DNA of 58,754 bases from Prevotella sp. (GTDB lineage Bacteria > Bacteroidota > Bacteroidia > Bacteroidales > Bacteroidaceae), in contig JALFIM010000086.1 of the NCBI GenBank assembly GCA_022775985.1, positions 1 to 58,754 of the forward strand. The letters run 5' to 3'. Position 1 is the stretch's first letter; every line of letters begins with the position of its first letter. The notes beneath the pieces were generated by a model, which was given only the letters and a program-made list of their open reading frames with translations, made no database searches and was not told the origin of the DNA. This document shows positions 24,595-33,407 of the stretch, in pieces. A program made the translations under genes and the position numbers.

Positions 24595-27500
24595 ATGAAA
24601 TTAGATAGATTTATCAAGCGTCCTGTGCTCTCTACGGTGATATCCATCGTCGTGGTGATACTCGGAGTAATAGGACTCGTGTCATTGCCTATCGAGCAGT
24701 ACCCAAACATCGCTCCGCCTACCATCATGGTGCGTGCGTCGTACACTGGAGCCAACGCCGAGACCGTGCTCAACTCCGTGCTCGCGCCGCTGGAGGAGCA
24801 GATCAACGGTGTGGAGGGCATGACCTACATGACATCGTCGGCCACCAACGACGGCTCGGCATCCATCACCGTGTACTTCAAGCAGGGCATGAACGCCGAC
24901 ATGTGCCAGGTGAACGTGCAGAACCGTGTGTCACAGGCTTCGGCACTGCTGCCGGCAGAGGTGACCAAGGCCGGTGTGCAGGTGATGAAGCGACAGTCGT
25001 CTACGGTGATACTCTTCGGCTTGACGGCCGATGACGACCGCTACGACGACAAGTTCCTCGCCAATTACGCCAGCATCAACGTGGTGCCGGCCATCAAGCG
25101 TGTCAACGGTGTTGGCGAGTGCCAGTGCTTCTCGCAGAAAGACTACACCATGCGCCTGTGGATAGACCCCGTGAAGATGAAGAGTTACGGGCTCATCCCG
25201 ACCGACCTCACGGGCGTGCTCTCGCAGCAGAACATAGAGGCTGCCCCCGGTTCGGTGGGTGAGGAGAGCGACAACCAGTATGAGTACACCTTCCGCTACC
25301 GTGGCCGTCTGAAGACTCCGGAAGAGTTTGGCGACATGATTATCAAGTCTACCCAGAACGGTCAGACTATACGCGTGAAGGATGTGGCCCGCATAGAGAT
25401 GGGTGCCCTCTCGTACACAGTGGCTTCTAAGAACAACGGCAAGCCCTCTGTCACCATGATGGTGACGCAGACCGCCGGCTCCAACGCCACGGAGATAGCC
25501 ACCAACGTGAAGAACCTCCTCAAGGAGCAGGAGGCCACGATGCCCCCGGGAGTACACTTCGACATCATGCAGGACGTTACGGAGTTCCTCTTCGCGTCTA
25601 TCGAGGACCTCGTGAAGACCCTCGTGGAGGCATTCGTGCTCGTGTTCATCGTGGTGTACGTGTTCCTCCAGGACACACGCTCCACGCTCATCCCGCTTAT
25701 CGCCGTGCCGGTGTCGCTCATCGGTACGTTCTTCTTCCTCTACGTGTTCGGCTTCTCGCTCAACCTGCTCACCCTCGCCGCGCTCGTACTTGCCATCGCC
25801 ATCGTGGTGGACGATGCCATTGTGGTGGTGGAGGCGGTGCATGCCAAGCTCGACCTCGGCTACAAGTCGGCACGACAGGCATCCATCGACGCCATGAACG
25901 AGATATCGGGCGCCATCATCTCCATCACGCTCGTTATGGCATCGGTGTTTATCCCGGTGTCGTTCATGGGCGGTACGTCAGGCTCGTTCTACCGTGAGTT
26001 CGGTATCACCATGGCCATATCCATCATCATATCGGCCATCAACGCTCTGACTCTCTCGCCGGCTCTCTGCGCCATCCTGCTGAAACCGAAGAACGAGGAC
26101 GGCTCAAAGCGCAAGATGTCGTTCATCGACCGCTTCCACGCATCGTTCAACGCCGCATACGGCAAGGTGCAGGAGAAGTACACCAAGGGCGTGCGCCGCA
26201 TAGTGGAGCGTCCCATCATAGCCATAGGCTCCGTGGTCATCGGCATAGCGGTTATGGCCATACTGATGGGCTCTACGAAGACTGGTCTCGTGCCAGACGA
26301 GGATACTGGTACCGTGTTCTGTACGGTGTCTACGCCTCCGGGCACGTCTATGAAGAAGACGGAGGACGTGATGGACCAGGTAGACCGCATGCTTGCCACC
26401 AACCCCGCCATAGCAAGCCGCATGCGTATCACGGGTTACAACTTCATAGCCGGACAGGGTTCCAACCAGGGTACGTTCATCATCAAGCTCAAGTCGTTTG
26501 AGGAGCGCCAGAAGCTCGAGGGCCCGCTGAAGTACATCGGCGTACACAACCTCGGCTCCACCATGGTGCTGGGCATGATATACAAGCAGACCGCAGCCAT
26601 CAAGGGTGCGCAGATTCTCGCCTTTCAGCCGCCTATGGTGCAGGGATTCTCCGCCACCAACGGTCTTACCTTCTCCATGCAGGACCGCACGGGAGGCGAT
26701 GTCAACAAGTTCTATGGCGTGACGCAGAAGTTCATCGCAGAGCTCAACAAGCGCCCGGAGATTTCCAACGCCATGACTTCGTACAATACCAACTACCCGC
26801 AGTACAAGATTGACGTGGACGTGGCCAAGTGCAAGCAGAGCGGTATAGACCCCTCTACCGTGCTGACCACCATGCAGGGCTACTACGGAGGTATGTACGC
26901 GTCTAACTTCAACAGCTACGGTAAGCTCTACCGTGTGTACATACAGGCTCCGCCAGAGGCACGCGCCGACCTCAAGAGCCTCGCCAACATATACGTGCGC
27001 ACGTCGGGCGGACAGATGGCCCCGATACAGGAGTACGTCAACCTGAGCCGCGTGTACGGCCCGCAGGAGATAGACCGTTTCAACCTCTTCACCTCTATCA
27101 ACGTCAATGCGTCGGCCGCTTCGGGCTACTCCACGGGCGATGCCCTCAACGCTATGGCTGAGGTGGCCAAGACTTCACTGCCCTCGGGCTACACATACGA
27201 GTTCTCTGGACTTACACGTACGGAGCAGGAGTCGAGCAACTCCACGGCTCTCATCTTCGTGCTCTGTCTGACATTCGTGTACCTCATACTCTCGGCACAG
27301 TACGAGAGCTACGTGCTGCCGCTGTCGGTGATTCTCTCCATACCGTTCGGTCTGGCCGGAGCGTTCATCTTCACCAACCTCTTCGGCAAGAACAACGACA
27401 TATACATGCAGATCGCGCTCATCATGCTTATGGGACTTCTGGCCAAGAATGCCATCCTTATCGTGCAGTTCGCCCTCGAGCGCAGGCAGACGGGTATGGC

Positions 27501-27849
27501 CGTTTCGTGGTCGGCAGTGCTCGGAGCCGCAGCCCGTCTGCGTCCTATCCTCATGACATCACTGGCCATGATTATCGGTCTGCTGCCTATGCTCATGCCG
27601 TGGGGCGTGGGTTACAACGGCAACATGACACTCGGTGCGGCAGCCGTCGGCGGTATGTTGATAGGTATGCTCTGCCAGATTATGATTGTGCCGGCTCTGT
27701 TCTACATCTTCCAGACGCTGCAGGAGAAGATCAAGCCCATAGAGTTTGAGGACGACTCTGCCGACGTAGACACCGAGATACACCAGTACACCAACCCGTT
27801 CGTGGCTGGCGCACTGCAGGAGCAGATAGACAAGAGCTCCTCGAAATAA
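24595..27849 (+). CDS. RND multidrug efflux pump (AcrB/HAE1 family)
   Basis: 1084 aa inner-membrane proton-drug antiporter, usual length. MKLDRFIKRPVLSTVISIVV is the standard N-terminus. Proton relay: the Asp pair in IAIVVDDAIVVVEAV near residue 407 and the Lys in MGLLAKNAILIVQFALE near 948. Also seen: LPIEQYPNIAPPTIMV near residue 37, GTVFCTVSTPPGTSM near 570, and FIKRP and GSTKTGLVPDEDTG. Twelve membrane helices in two repeats. Central gene of a three-gene efflux operon. Drug specificity cannot be judged. Confidence 0.97.
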   Translation: MKLDRFIKRPVLSTVISIVVVILGVIGLVSLPIEQYPNIAPPTIMVRASYTGANAETVLNSVLAPLEEQINGVEGMTYMTSSATNDGSASITVYFKQGMNADMCQVNVQNRVSQASALLPAEVTKAGVQVMKRQSSTVILFGLTADDDRYDDKFLANYASINVVPAIKRVNGVGECQCFSQKDYTMRLWIDPVKMKSYGLIPTDLTGVLSQQNIEAAPGSVGEESDNQYEYTFRYRGRLKTPEEFGDMIIKSTQNGQTIRVKDVARIEMGALSYTVASKNNGKPSVTMMVTQTAGSNATEIATNVKNLLKEQEATMPPGVHFDIMQDVTEFLFASIEDLVKTLVEAFVLVFIVVYVFLQDTRSTLIPLIAVPVSLIGTFFFLYVFGFSLNLLTLAALVLAIAIVVDDAIVVVEAVHAKLDLGYKSARQASIDAMNEISGAIISITLVMASVFIPVSFMGGTSGSFYREFGITMAISIIISAINALTLSPALCAILLKPKNEDGSKRKMSFIDRFHASFNAAYGKVQEKYTKGVRRIVERPIIAIGSVVIGIAVMAILMGSTKTGLVPDEDTGTVFCTVSTPPGTSMKKTEDVMDQVDRMLATNPAIASRMRITGYNFIAGQGSNQGTFIIKLKSFEERQKLEGPLKYIGVHNLGSTMVLGMIYKQTAAIKGAQILAFQPPMVQGFSATNGLTFSMQDRTGGDVNKFYGVTQKFIAELNKRPEISNAMTSYNTNYPQYKIDVDVAKCKQSGIDPSTVLTTMQGYYGGMYASNFNSYGKLYRVYIQAPPEARADLKSLANIYVRTSGGQMAPIQEYVNLSRVYGPQEIDRFNLFTSINVNASAASGYSTGDALNAMAEVAKTSLPSGYTYEFSGLTRTEQESSNSTALIFVLCLTFVYLILSAQYESYVLPLSVILSIPFGLAGAFIFTNLFGKNNDIYMQIALIMLMGLLAKNAILIVQFALERRQTGMAVSWSAVLGAAARLRPILMTSLAMIIGLLPMLMPWGVGYNGNMTLGAAAVGGMLIGMLCQIMIVPALFYIFQTLQEKIKPIEFEDDSADVDTEIHQYTNPFVAGALQEQIDKSSSK

Positions 27850-27921
27850 GTACGCACTACATCCTGCCGCTGTGGGCCGCGGCCCGCGGCGGCACGGATA
27901 AACAACAATAAAGACAAGTAT

Positions 27922-29310
27922 ATGAACATTAAGAGTACAATACTTTTCGCCACTGCCTGCCTCACGCTCGGCAGTTGCGGAATATACAATAAGTACGAGC
28001 GTCCTGATGTCAACGTGAAAGGGCTGGTGCGCGACACCGCTTCTGTCAGCGACACGCTTGCCGTGGCCGACACCGTGAGCTTCGGAAACCTGCCCTGGCG
28101 CAGCGTGTTCACCGACCCGCAGTTGCAGTCGCTCATACAGCAGGGACTGGAGCACAACACCAACATGCTCAACGCCGCGCTCAACGTGAAGATGGTGGAG
28201 GAGCAGCTGAAGGTGGCCAAGCTCGCCTTCGTGCCCTCGTTCACGTTCTCACCGCAGGGTACCATCTCCTCGTGGGACGGCAACAAGGCCACCAAGATAT
28301 ACTCCCTGCCCGTGCAGGCAAGCTGGAGCATAGACCTCTTCGGCAATCTGCTCAACGCCAAGCGCAGCGCACAGATGTCGCTGCTCGCCACCAAGGACTA
28401 TCAGCTCGTGGTGAAAACGGGTCTCGTGTCTAACATCGCCAACATGTACTACACGCTGATGATGCTCGACCGTCAGCTCGAGGTGGTGGACAGCATGGCT
28501 GTGCTCACCAAGGACACTTGGAACATGATGAAGCTGCAGAAGGAACTCGGACGCGTCAAGGAGACCAGCGTGCAGAGCGCGGAGTCTAACTACTACTCTG
28601 TGCTGGCGCAGTCGGCCGACCTGAAACGTCAGATTCGCGAGACCGAGAACTCGCTCTCGCTGCTGCTCGGACAGCCCGCACAGACCATAAGCCGCGGCAA
28701 ACTGGAGGACCAGTCGCTGCCGCAGTCGTTCAGTACGGGCGTGGGTCTGCAGATGCTCAACAACCGACCTGACGTGCACTATGCCGAGATGAACCTCGCA
28801 CAGTGCTTCTACGACACCAACAGGGCACGCTCGCAGTTCTACCCGAGCATCACGATAAGCGGCAGCGGTGCCTATACCAACAACAGTGGCGGCGGCATCG
28901 TCAACCCCGGCAAGATGCTTCTCAGCGCAGTGGGCAGCCTCGTGCAGCCCATATTCGCGCACGGACAGCTCATCGCAGGGCTCAAGGTGGCCAAGGCTCA
29001 GCAGGAACAGGCTTACAACACATGGCAGAACGCCGTGCTGAGTGCCGGCAGCGAGGTGAGCAACGCGCTCGTGCTCTACAACTCTTCCGATGAGAAGAGC
29101 AAGCTCGAGGCCAAGCAGGTGGAGAGCCTTCAGAAGAATGTGGAGTATGCCAAGCTGCTGTTCTCGCAAGGAAAGGGCACCACTTATCTGGAGGTGATAT
29201 CCGCACAGCAGAGCCTTCTCAACGCACAGCTCTCCAAGATAGCCGACGACTTCTACAAGATGCAGGCCGTAGTAAACCTCTACTATGCTCTTGGCGGAGG
29301 ACGCAACTAA
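27922..29310 (+). CDS. RND efflux outer-membrane channel lipoprotein (OprM/NodT family)
   Basis: 462 aa TolC-like factor. Lipobox LGSC with Cys near residue 19, then the family opening YERPDVNVKGL and WRSVFTDPQLQSLIQQGLEHN. Two structural repeats each give two beta strands and long helices: NTNMLNAALNVKMVEEQLKVAK near 75 and RPDVHYAEMNLAQCFYDTNRARSQFYPSITISGSG near 285. It completes the operon begun at 23331. The 3' end is followed by the AT-rich inverted-repeat stretch. Confidence 0.94.
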   Translation: MNIKSTILFATACLTLGSCGIYNKYERPDVNVKGLVRDTASVSDTLAVADTVSFGNLPWRSVFTDPQLQSLIQQGLEHNTNMLNAALNVKMVEEQLKVAKLAFVPSFTFSPQGTISSWDGNKATKIYSLPVQASWSIDLFGNLLNAKRSAQMSLLATKDYQLVVKTGLVSNIANMYYTLMMLDRQLEVVDSMAVLTKDTWNMMKLQKELGRVKETSVQSAESNYYSVLAQSADLKRQIRETENSLSLLLGQPAQTISRGKLEDQSLPQSFSTGVGLQMLNNRPDVHYAEMNLAQCFYDTNRARSQFYPSITISGSGAYTNNSGGGIVNPGKMLLSAVGSLVQPIFAHGQLIAGLKVAKAQQEQAYNTWQNAVLSAGSEVSNALVLYNSSDEKSKLEAKQVESLQKNVEYAKLLFSQGKGTTYLEVISAQQSLLNAQLSKIADDFYKMQAVVNLYYALGGGRN

Positions 29311-29501
29311 GAGTTGGGAATTTTGAATTTTGGGTTTTGAATTGTCGGCTTTGCCGATTCCGAATTGCTCAATTACGGATTGGCAGTTCCATTCATGGCC
29401 GCAGCTTGCTGTGACGGCTCAAAATTCAAAACTCAAAATTCAAAATTGCAGCTTGCTGCAATAACTCAAAATTCAAAATTCAAAATTCAAAACTCAAAAT
29501 T
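29311..29501. repeat. AAAATTC-type repeats arranged as an inverted structure
   Basis: The left part (29316-29345) reads GAATTTTGAATTTTGGG-like, the right part (29419-29501) repeats CAAAATTCAAAA and AACTCAAAATT many times, so the two sides are complementary. GCAGCTTGCTG occurs at 29401-29411 and again 47 bp later at 29448-29458. The last repeat runs into the lpxA ATG at 29502 with no Shine-Dalgarno sequence. Confidence 0.8.
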
Positions 29502-30275
29502 ATGATTAGCGATAAGGCTTATATAGCTCCCGGAGCGAAGCTCGGAAAGAATGTCACCGTATATCCGTTCGCATACATTGAGGACGATGTGGTGATTGGT
29601 GACGACTGCGTAATCTATCCATACGTGAGCATCATGAGGGGCACACGCATGGGCCGTGGCAACAAGGTGTTCCAGAATACTGTGCTCGGTGCCGAGCCGC
29701 AGGACTTCAACTATAAGGGCGACGACACTCATCTCGTCATCGGTGATGAGAACATCTTCCGCGAGAATGTGGTCATCAACCGTGCCACTTTCGCCGATGG
29801 TGAGACGCGTATCGGCAACCGCAACTTCTTCATGGAGGGTGTACACATCTCTCACGATACCAAGGTGAACGACTACTGCACCTTCGGCTATGGTACCAAG
29901 GTGGCCGGCGACTGCGAGATACACAGCGCCGTGATATTCTCGTCGGGTGTCATCATCAACGCCAACGTGCGTGTCGGCGGTGCCTCGATGGTAACGGGCG
30001 GCGTGCGCATATCGCGTGATGTGCCCCCGTTTATCGTGGCTACGGACAACCCGGTGCGCTATGGCGGTGTGAACACTGCGCTGCTTCAGTCGTCCGGCAC
30101 GCCGGCAAAGGTCATCGACCATATTGCCAACGCATACCGTCTGGTGTTCCACGGACAGACCAGCGTGTTCGATGCGGTACTTCAGGTTAAGGAACAGGTG
30201 CCCGATGGCAAGGAGATTCAGAGTATCGTGAAGTTCCTTGAGGGTACAAAACTTGGTATTATCAGTAAGATTTAA
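29502..30275 (+). CDS. lpxA: LpxA-family acyl-ACP--UDP-GlcNAc O-acyltransferase
   Basis: 257 aa left-handed beta-helix protein with hexapeptide repeats (GKNVTVYPFAYIEDDVVIGD, GNKVFQNTVLGAEPQDFNYKG, NIFRENVVINRAT). The EGVHISHDTKVNDYCTFGYG segment holds the His of the LpxA active site, and the C-terminal helical domain begins near residue 190 (RYGGVNTALLQSSGTPAK). LpxA transfers a 3-hydroxyacyl chain to UDP-GlcNAc, the first step of lipid A synthesis. Here it stands alone instead of in the usual lpxD-lpxC-lpxA cluster, so it may be a paralogue; the family call is firm, the exact role less so. A clear terminator follows. Confidence 0.82.
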   Translation: MISDKAYIAPGAKLGKNVTVYPFAYIEDDVVIGDDCVIYPYVSIMRGTRMGRGNKVFQNTVLGAEPQDFNYKGDDTHLVIGDENIFRENVVINRATFADGETRIGNRNFFMEGVHISHDTKVNDYCTFGYGTKVAGDCEIHSAVIFSSGVIINANVRVGGASMVTGGVRISRDVPPFIVATDNPVRYGGVNTALLQSSGTPAKVIDHIANAYRLVFHGQTSVFDAVLQVKEQVPDGKEIQSIVKFLEGTKLGIISKI

Positions 30276-30315
30276 TCTTCATACCTTTTCTATATATTAG
30301 TGTTGTTCTAATATG

Positions 30316-30352
30316 GGCACGGCTGACCGGGGTGGTTCGCCGTGCCTTTTTT
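30316..30352 (+). terminator. Intrinsic terminator after lpxA
   Basis: GGCACGGC at 30316-30323 pairs with GCCGTGCC at 30339-30346, followed by six T residues. A textbook rho-independent terminator 40 bp past the stop. Confidence 0.9.
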
Positions 30353-30470
30353 CGTTTTTGTACGGCCTTGTTTGTTGTGTAGTTTGGGCCGTTGTCTGTT
30401 TTAAAGTGAGCGTCTGTTAGCCTGTAAAGGCATGTTTTTTTACATGTAACAGTACGTCTGCCGTCTTGTG

Positions 30471-32999
30471 TCAGTGCATGTTCAGACCGAGCATTTCCTC
30501 TACTGACACGAACTTGTAGCCGCGTTTGCGCAGCGTGCTTATTATGTTCGGCAGCAGATTGTAGAACTTGTCCGTGCGCAAGTCAGACGTTCCGAAGTGT
30601 ATCATGAGGAAATGTCCGTTCAGGGTGTTGGCCTTCTCGTAGTCGAGCAGACGCTTTAGCAGCGTCTTGCTTGAGCGGTAGTTGGGCATGTCGGGAGTGG
30701 TGTAGTCGGCGTTGGTGCCCGTTCCAGGCGTGTAGTTGATGACTTGAAGCCCCAGACGGTGCGCCCATGAGCTCACGGTGCTGTTGTAGTACTCGTATGG
30801 AGGGATGAAGTACGGGGCCTTGTCCTTGCTTATGCCGAAGCGTGCGAGGGTCTGGTAGCTGCGCAGCATGTCGTCATCGAACTGCTTGCGGGTCACGAGC
30901 ATGGAGTCGCGGTGGCCCCATGGCATGTACAGCAGATGTCCGTAGCTGTGGCTTCCTACGTAGTGCCCGTCGGCGGTGAGGCGGCGTACCACGTCAGGAT
31001 AGAGGTCGAAGAACTTCCCAGTGAAGAAGAATCCGCCCTTGATGCCGCTCTTCTTCAGCGTGCTTATTATCATGTCGGCTCCGTCTGCCTTGTCGGCGGC
31101 GGTGAATACGAGGCATATCTGCTTCTTGGACGGGTCGCCCTTGATGATGCCTCCTGCTTGTTCGTAGACGTTGTGGTCTGAACTGACGGCCGTCTGCTTG
31201 CGTCCCTCGGCCTCGTAGAATGCCAACGGCACGGTCAGTGCGGCCGTTCCGTCCATCGTAGGCTCGTTGGTGCTGTAATCGTTGGTGTTGTCGTGGTACA
31301 CCACGTCGCCCGGCTGGCAGTCGTCATAGTTGTCGGCAGTGTCGGCCAGTGGCCCGCCTGTGAGGGTCACGCCCTTCAGATTGCTGAATATGGATAAGTA
31401 CACGGGGCCGTCGACGAGTCCGCCAGACGTGGTGCCACGGTGCAGCTTGACGTACCCTGAGTGCGGTTGGCGTGGGTAGTTGCCGCCTTTCGGCAGTTCC
31501 ACCACCATGCTCACACCCCACGGATTGCACCCGAACAGCCAGTCGCGGAGCGAGCCTTCCATCTCCTCAAACTCCGTGCTGCCCGTCAGTTGGCGGTATA
31601 GTATGCACTGTGTGAGCATGGCTGTGGTGAGATTGTTGGAGCACCAGATGCCCGGGATGCCCCACATGAACGGGTGGTTGCGGCCGCGCTCCAGCACACG
31701 CAGTATGCCTGAGCGCATGTTGCGGATGAACTCGTGGCTCAGACGCGTGTCGGCGGTCTGCCCTGCGAGCCTGTAATGCCCCATGTTCATGAACGGATAC
31801 CACTGGTAGTGGCGTGCGCTGTCGGCTCCCATCCATGGTGTCACAGGCTCACGGCGGCCATATTCGGCCGCAGCCGAGAGGTAACGGCGGTCGCCAGTCT
31901 GCCCGTACAGCTCCATTGCACCGAGTTCCATGTCGTCAGTCCAGTTGTCCTCCTCATATATATAAGGCGACCTCACCGACACTGTCTGCGTGTTGCCGGG
32001 CTTGTCTACGCCCACTTGGTAGGCATCGGCGGCCTTATCGCCTATGTGTTTGGCAAATTCGGGGTAGAAAGGGCGCAGTATCTCCGAGCCGAGGGCGAAG
32101 CAACTGGCAAACTTCCCGGCCGTGCTTGCCGCTCCTGTGGTGGCGTTGAGCAGCTTGCCGCGCTGCTGCGGCAGTCCGCTCACGTAGTACACGGGGCGGT
32201 CCTGATGCGCTCCCCAGCCGTAGTCGGCGCTGTCGTCGTTGGGGAGTTTCATGCCTATGTGGTCGCGGTCGTCGGCTATCTGGTTGTAAAGTTCACCCTT
32301 TGATGGGTTCATGCGGTCGAGCCAGTCGAGCCCCCAGTACGCCTCGTCTATGATGTCGGGTATGCCATTGCTGCCCGGAAGGCCGTTGGCGAGGTGCGTG
32401 TCGGCAAAGGCCGACGGATTCTGCTGGTAAGCCGTGAGCATGAGATATATGGCATTGGCCGATGTCGGGGTGTATTGCAGCAGGTCAGCGGCATCGTGCC
32501 ATCCGCCGCGCACGTCGATATGTTGTCCCTCACGTGCCGGATTGTACACGATGCGTGCGTCTTTCTGATGACAGCTGTCCTTGATGTACGGATTGAAACC
32601 GCAGCGTTGCTGCCGCATATAGTTAAGCAGGAAGTCGGCCGTGCCCCTGTACACCTGTCCGTTGATGGGGAACGGGTCGGACTGGCAGCCGTCCGTGCGT
32701 ATGATATAGGTGCCCTGGCGCGTGAAGGGGCTGAAGTCGAGCCTGAACGTGGACTTGAATGCCCCGAGCTTTCCCGTTGGTCGCACGGCCTTGGAGGCGT
32801 AGACGGCTTGCCCTGTGAACGCGTCGATGAGCTCGAAGTTGCTCACCTCGCACGCCTCATGGCACAGCATGACGGCCACTTTGGACGACTGCGGTATATA
32901 GCCGAGCTGATTGATGCGGATGACATCGGCCGCATGGGCGGACGTTATGGCCCACAGCATGAGCATGAGCGGCATGAGCCACCGCATGGCGCGTGGCAT
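30471..32999 (-). CDS. Secreted glycoside hydrolase family 9 with polysaccharide-deacetylase-like C-terminal domain
   Basis: 842 aa from MPRAMRWLMPLMLMLWAITS at 32999, a clean signal peptide; the open frame also allows a start at 33128, which would leave 43 residues before it. An Ig-like CelD_N domain opens with IRINQLGYIPQSSKVAVM. The GH9 barrel follows (about 120-595): VRGGWHDAADLLQY near residue 165 with the catalytic Asp pair, GIPDIIDEAYWGLDWLDRM, and the C-terminal YSTNEPTMDGTAAL with the proton-donor Glu near 579. From about 625 a NodB/CE4-like domain runs to the end; GSHSYGH near 680 keeps the metal histidines, but the first motif, normally TFDDG, reads FTAADKADG. Likely periplasmic or surface endoglucanase or exo-glycosidase. 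A -7 box lies at 33195-33202. Confidence 0.87.
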   Translation of the reverse strand: MPRAMRWLMPLMLMLWAITSAHAADVIRINQLGYIPQSSKVAVMLCHEACEVSNFELIDAFTGQAVYASKAVRPTGKLGAFKSTFRLDFSPFTRQGTYIIRTDGCQSDPFPINGQVYRGTADFLLNYMRQQRCGFNPYIKDSCHQKDARIVYNPAREGQHIDVRGGWHDAADLLQYTPTSANAIYLMLTAYQQNPSAFADTHLANGLPGSNGIPDIIDEAYWGLDWLDRMNPSKGELYNQIADDRDHIGMKLPNDDSADYGWGAHQDRPVYYVSGLPQQRGKLLNATTGAASTAGKFASCFALGSEILRPFYPEFAKHIGDKAADAYQVGVDKPGNTQTVSVRSPYIYEEDNWTDDMELGAMELYGQTGDRRYLSAAAEYGRREPVTPWMGADSARHYQWYPFMNMGHYRLAGQTADTRLSHEFIRNMRSGILRVLERGRNHPFMWGIPGIWCSNNLTTAMLTQCILYRQLTGSTEFEEMEGSLRDWLFGCNPWGVSMVVELPKGGNYPRQPHSGYVKLHRGTTSGGLVDGPVYLSIFSNLKGVTLTGGPLADTADNYDDCQPGDVVYHDNTNDYSTNEPTMDGTAALTVPLAFYEAEGRKQTAVSSDHNVYEQAGGIIKGDPSKKQICLVFTAADKADGADMIISTLKKSGIKGGFFFTGKFFDLYPDVVRRLTADGHYVGSHSYGHLLYMPWGHRDSMLVTRKQFDDDMLRSYQTLARFGISKDKAPYFIPPYEYYNSTVSSWAHRLGLQVINYTPGTGTNADYTTPDMPNYRSSKTLLKRLLDYEKANTLNGHFLMIHFGTSDLRTDKFYNLLPNIISTLRKRGYKFVSVEEMLGLNMH

Positions 33000-33194
33000 T
33001 ATGACGTGAGAAGTGGGCTGATACTTCCGCGTATGTGCCGTAAGCGATGCTGCGCAGTAGTCTGCCAGACATGTCTGTGCGGACTTCATGCAGCCTTTAG
33101 GTGAGTGTGTCTTTTCATTGTATGCCATGTCTTTTCCTGGTGTTTGTGATTGTTTGTGATGATAATGTGTAGTGTGTCGTCTGGCTTGACGTGG

Positions 33195-33202
33195 CAAAAA
33201 TA
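33195..33202 (-). promoter_or_regulatory. -7 box for the GH9 gene
   Basis: TATTTTTG on the minus strand. It places transcription near 33188, between the two possible start codons and any longer frame, so a start above 33188 is excluded. Confidence 0.55.
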
Positions 33203-33326
33203 GCAATAATATTTCACAAACAGTGCTGCAAGACGGTGTTTCTTGCATGCAGACTGCTACAAAAGGACTGCTGCAAACGTGTGTTATGGTGCGGTCAGAC
33301 TACATATATTGCGTGCTTATGGCATG

Positions 33327-33373
33327 AAAAAAGGCAGACAACGCAGAGCCTTGCGGCCTGTGTTGTCTGCCTT
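33327..33373 (-). terminator. Intrinsic terminator of the outer-membrane locus
   Basis: AAGGCAGACAAC at 33331-33342 pairs perfectly with 33362-33373. On the minus strand a run of T residues follows (33332 to 33327). It ends the three-gene locus that begins at 38304. Confidence 0.88.
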
Positions 33374-33407
33374 CGCGTAGTGCGGTGTCAGTATTGACGG
33401 CCGCCTG

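Noticed and set aside
24595..27849. Long antisense frames inside the pump gene
   Set aside because: Typical GC-rich shadow frames; no family similarity.
33003..33128. Upstream start for the GH9 gene
   Set aside because: It would add 43 residues before a clean signal peptide; I prefer 32999, but the promoter does not exclude 33128.
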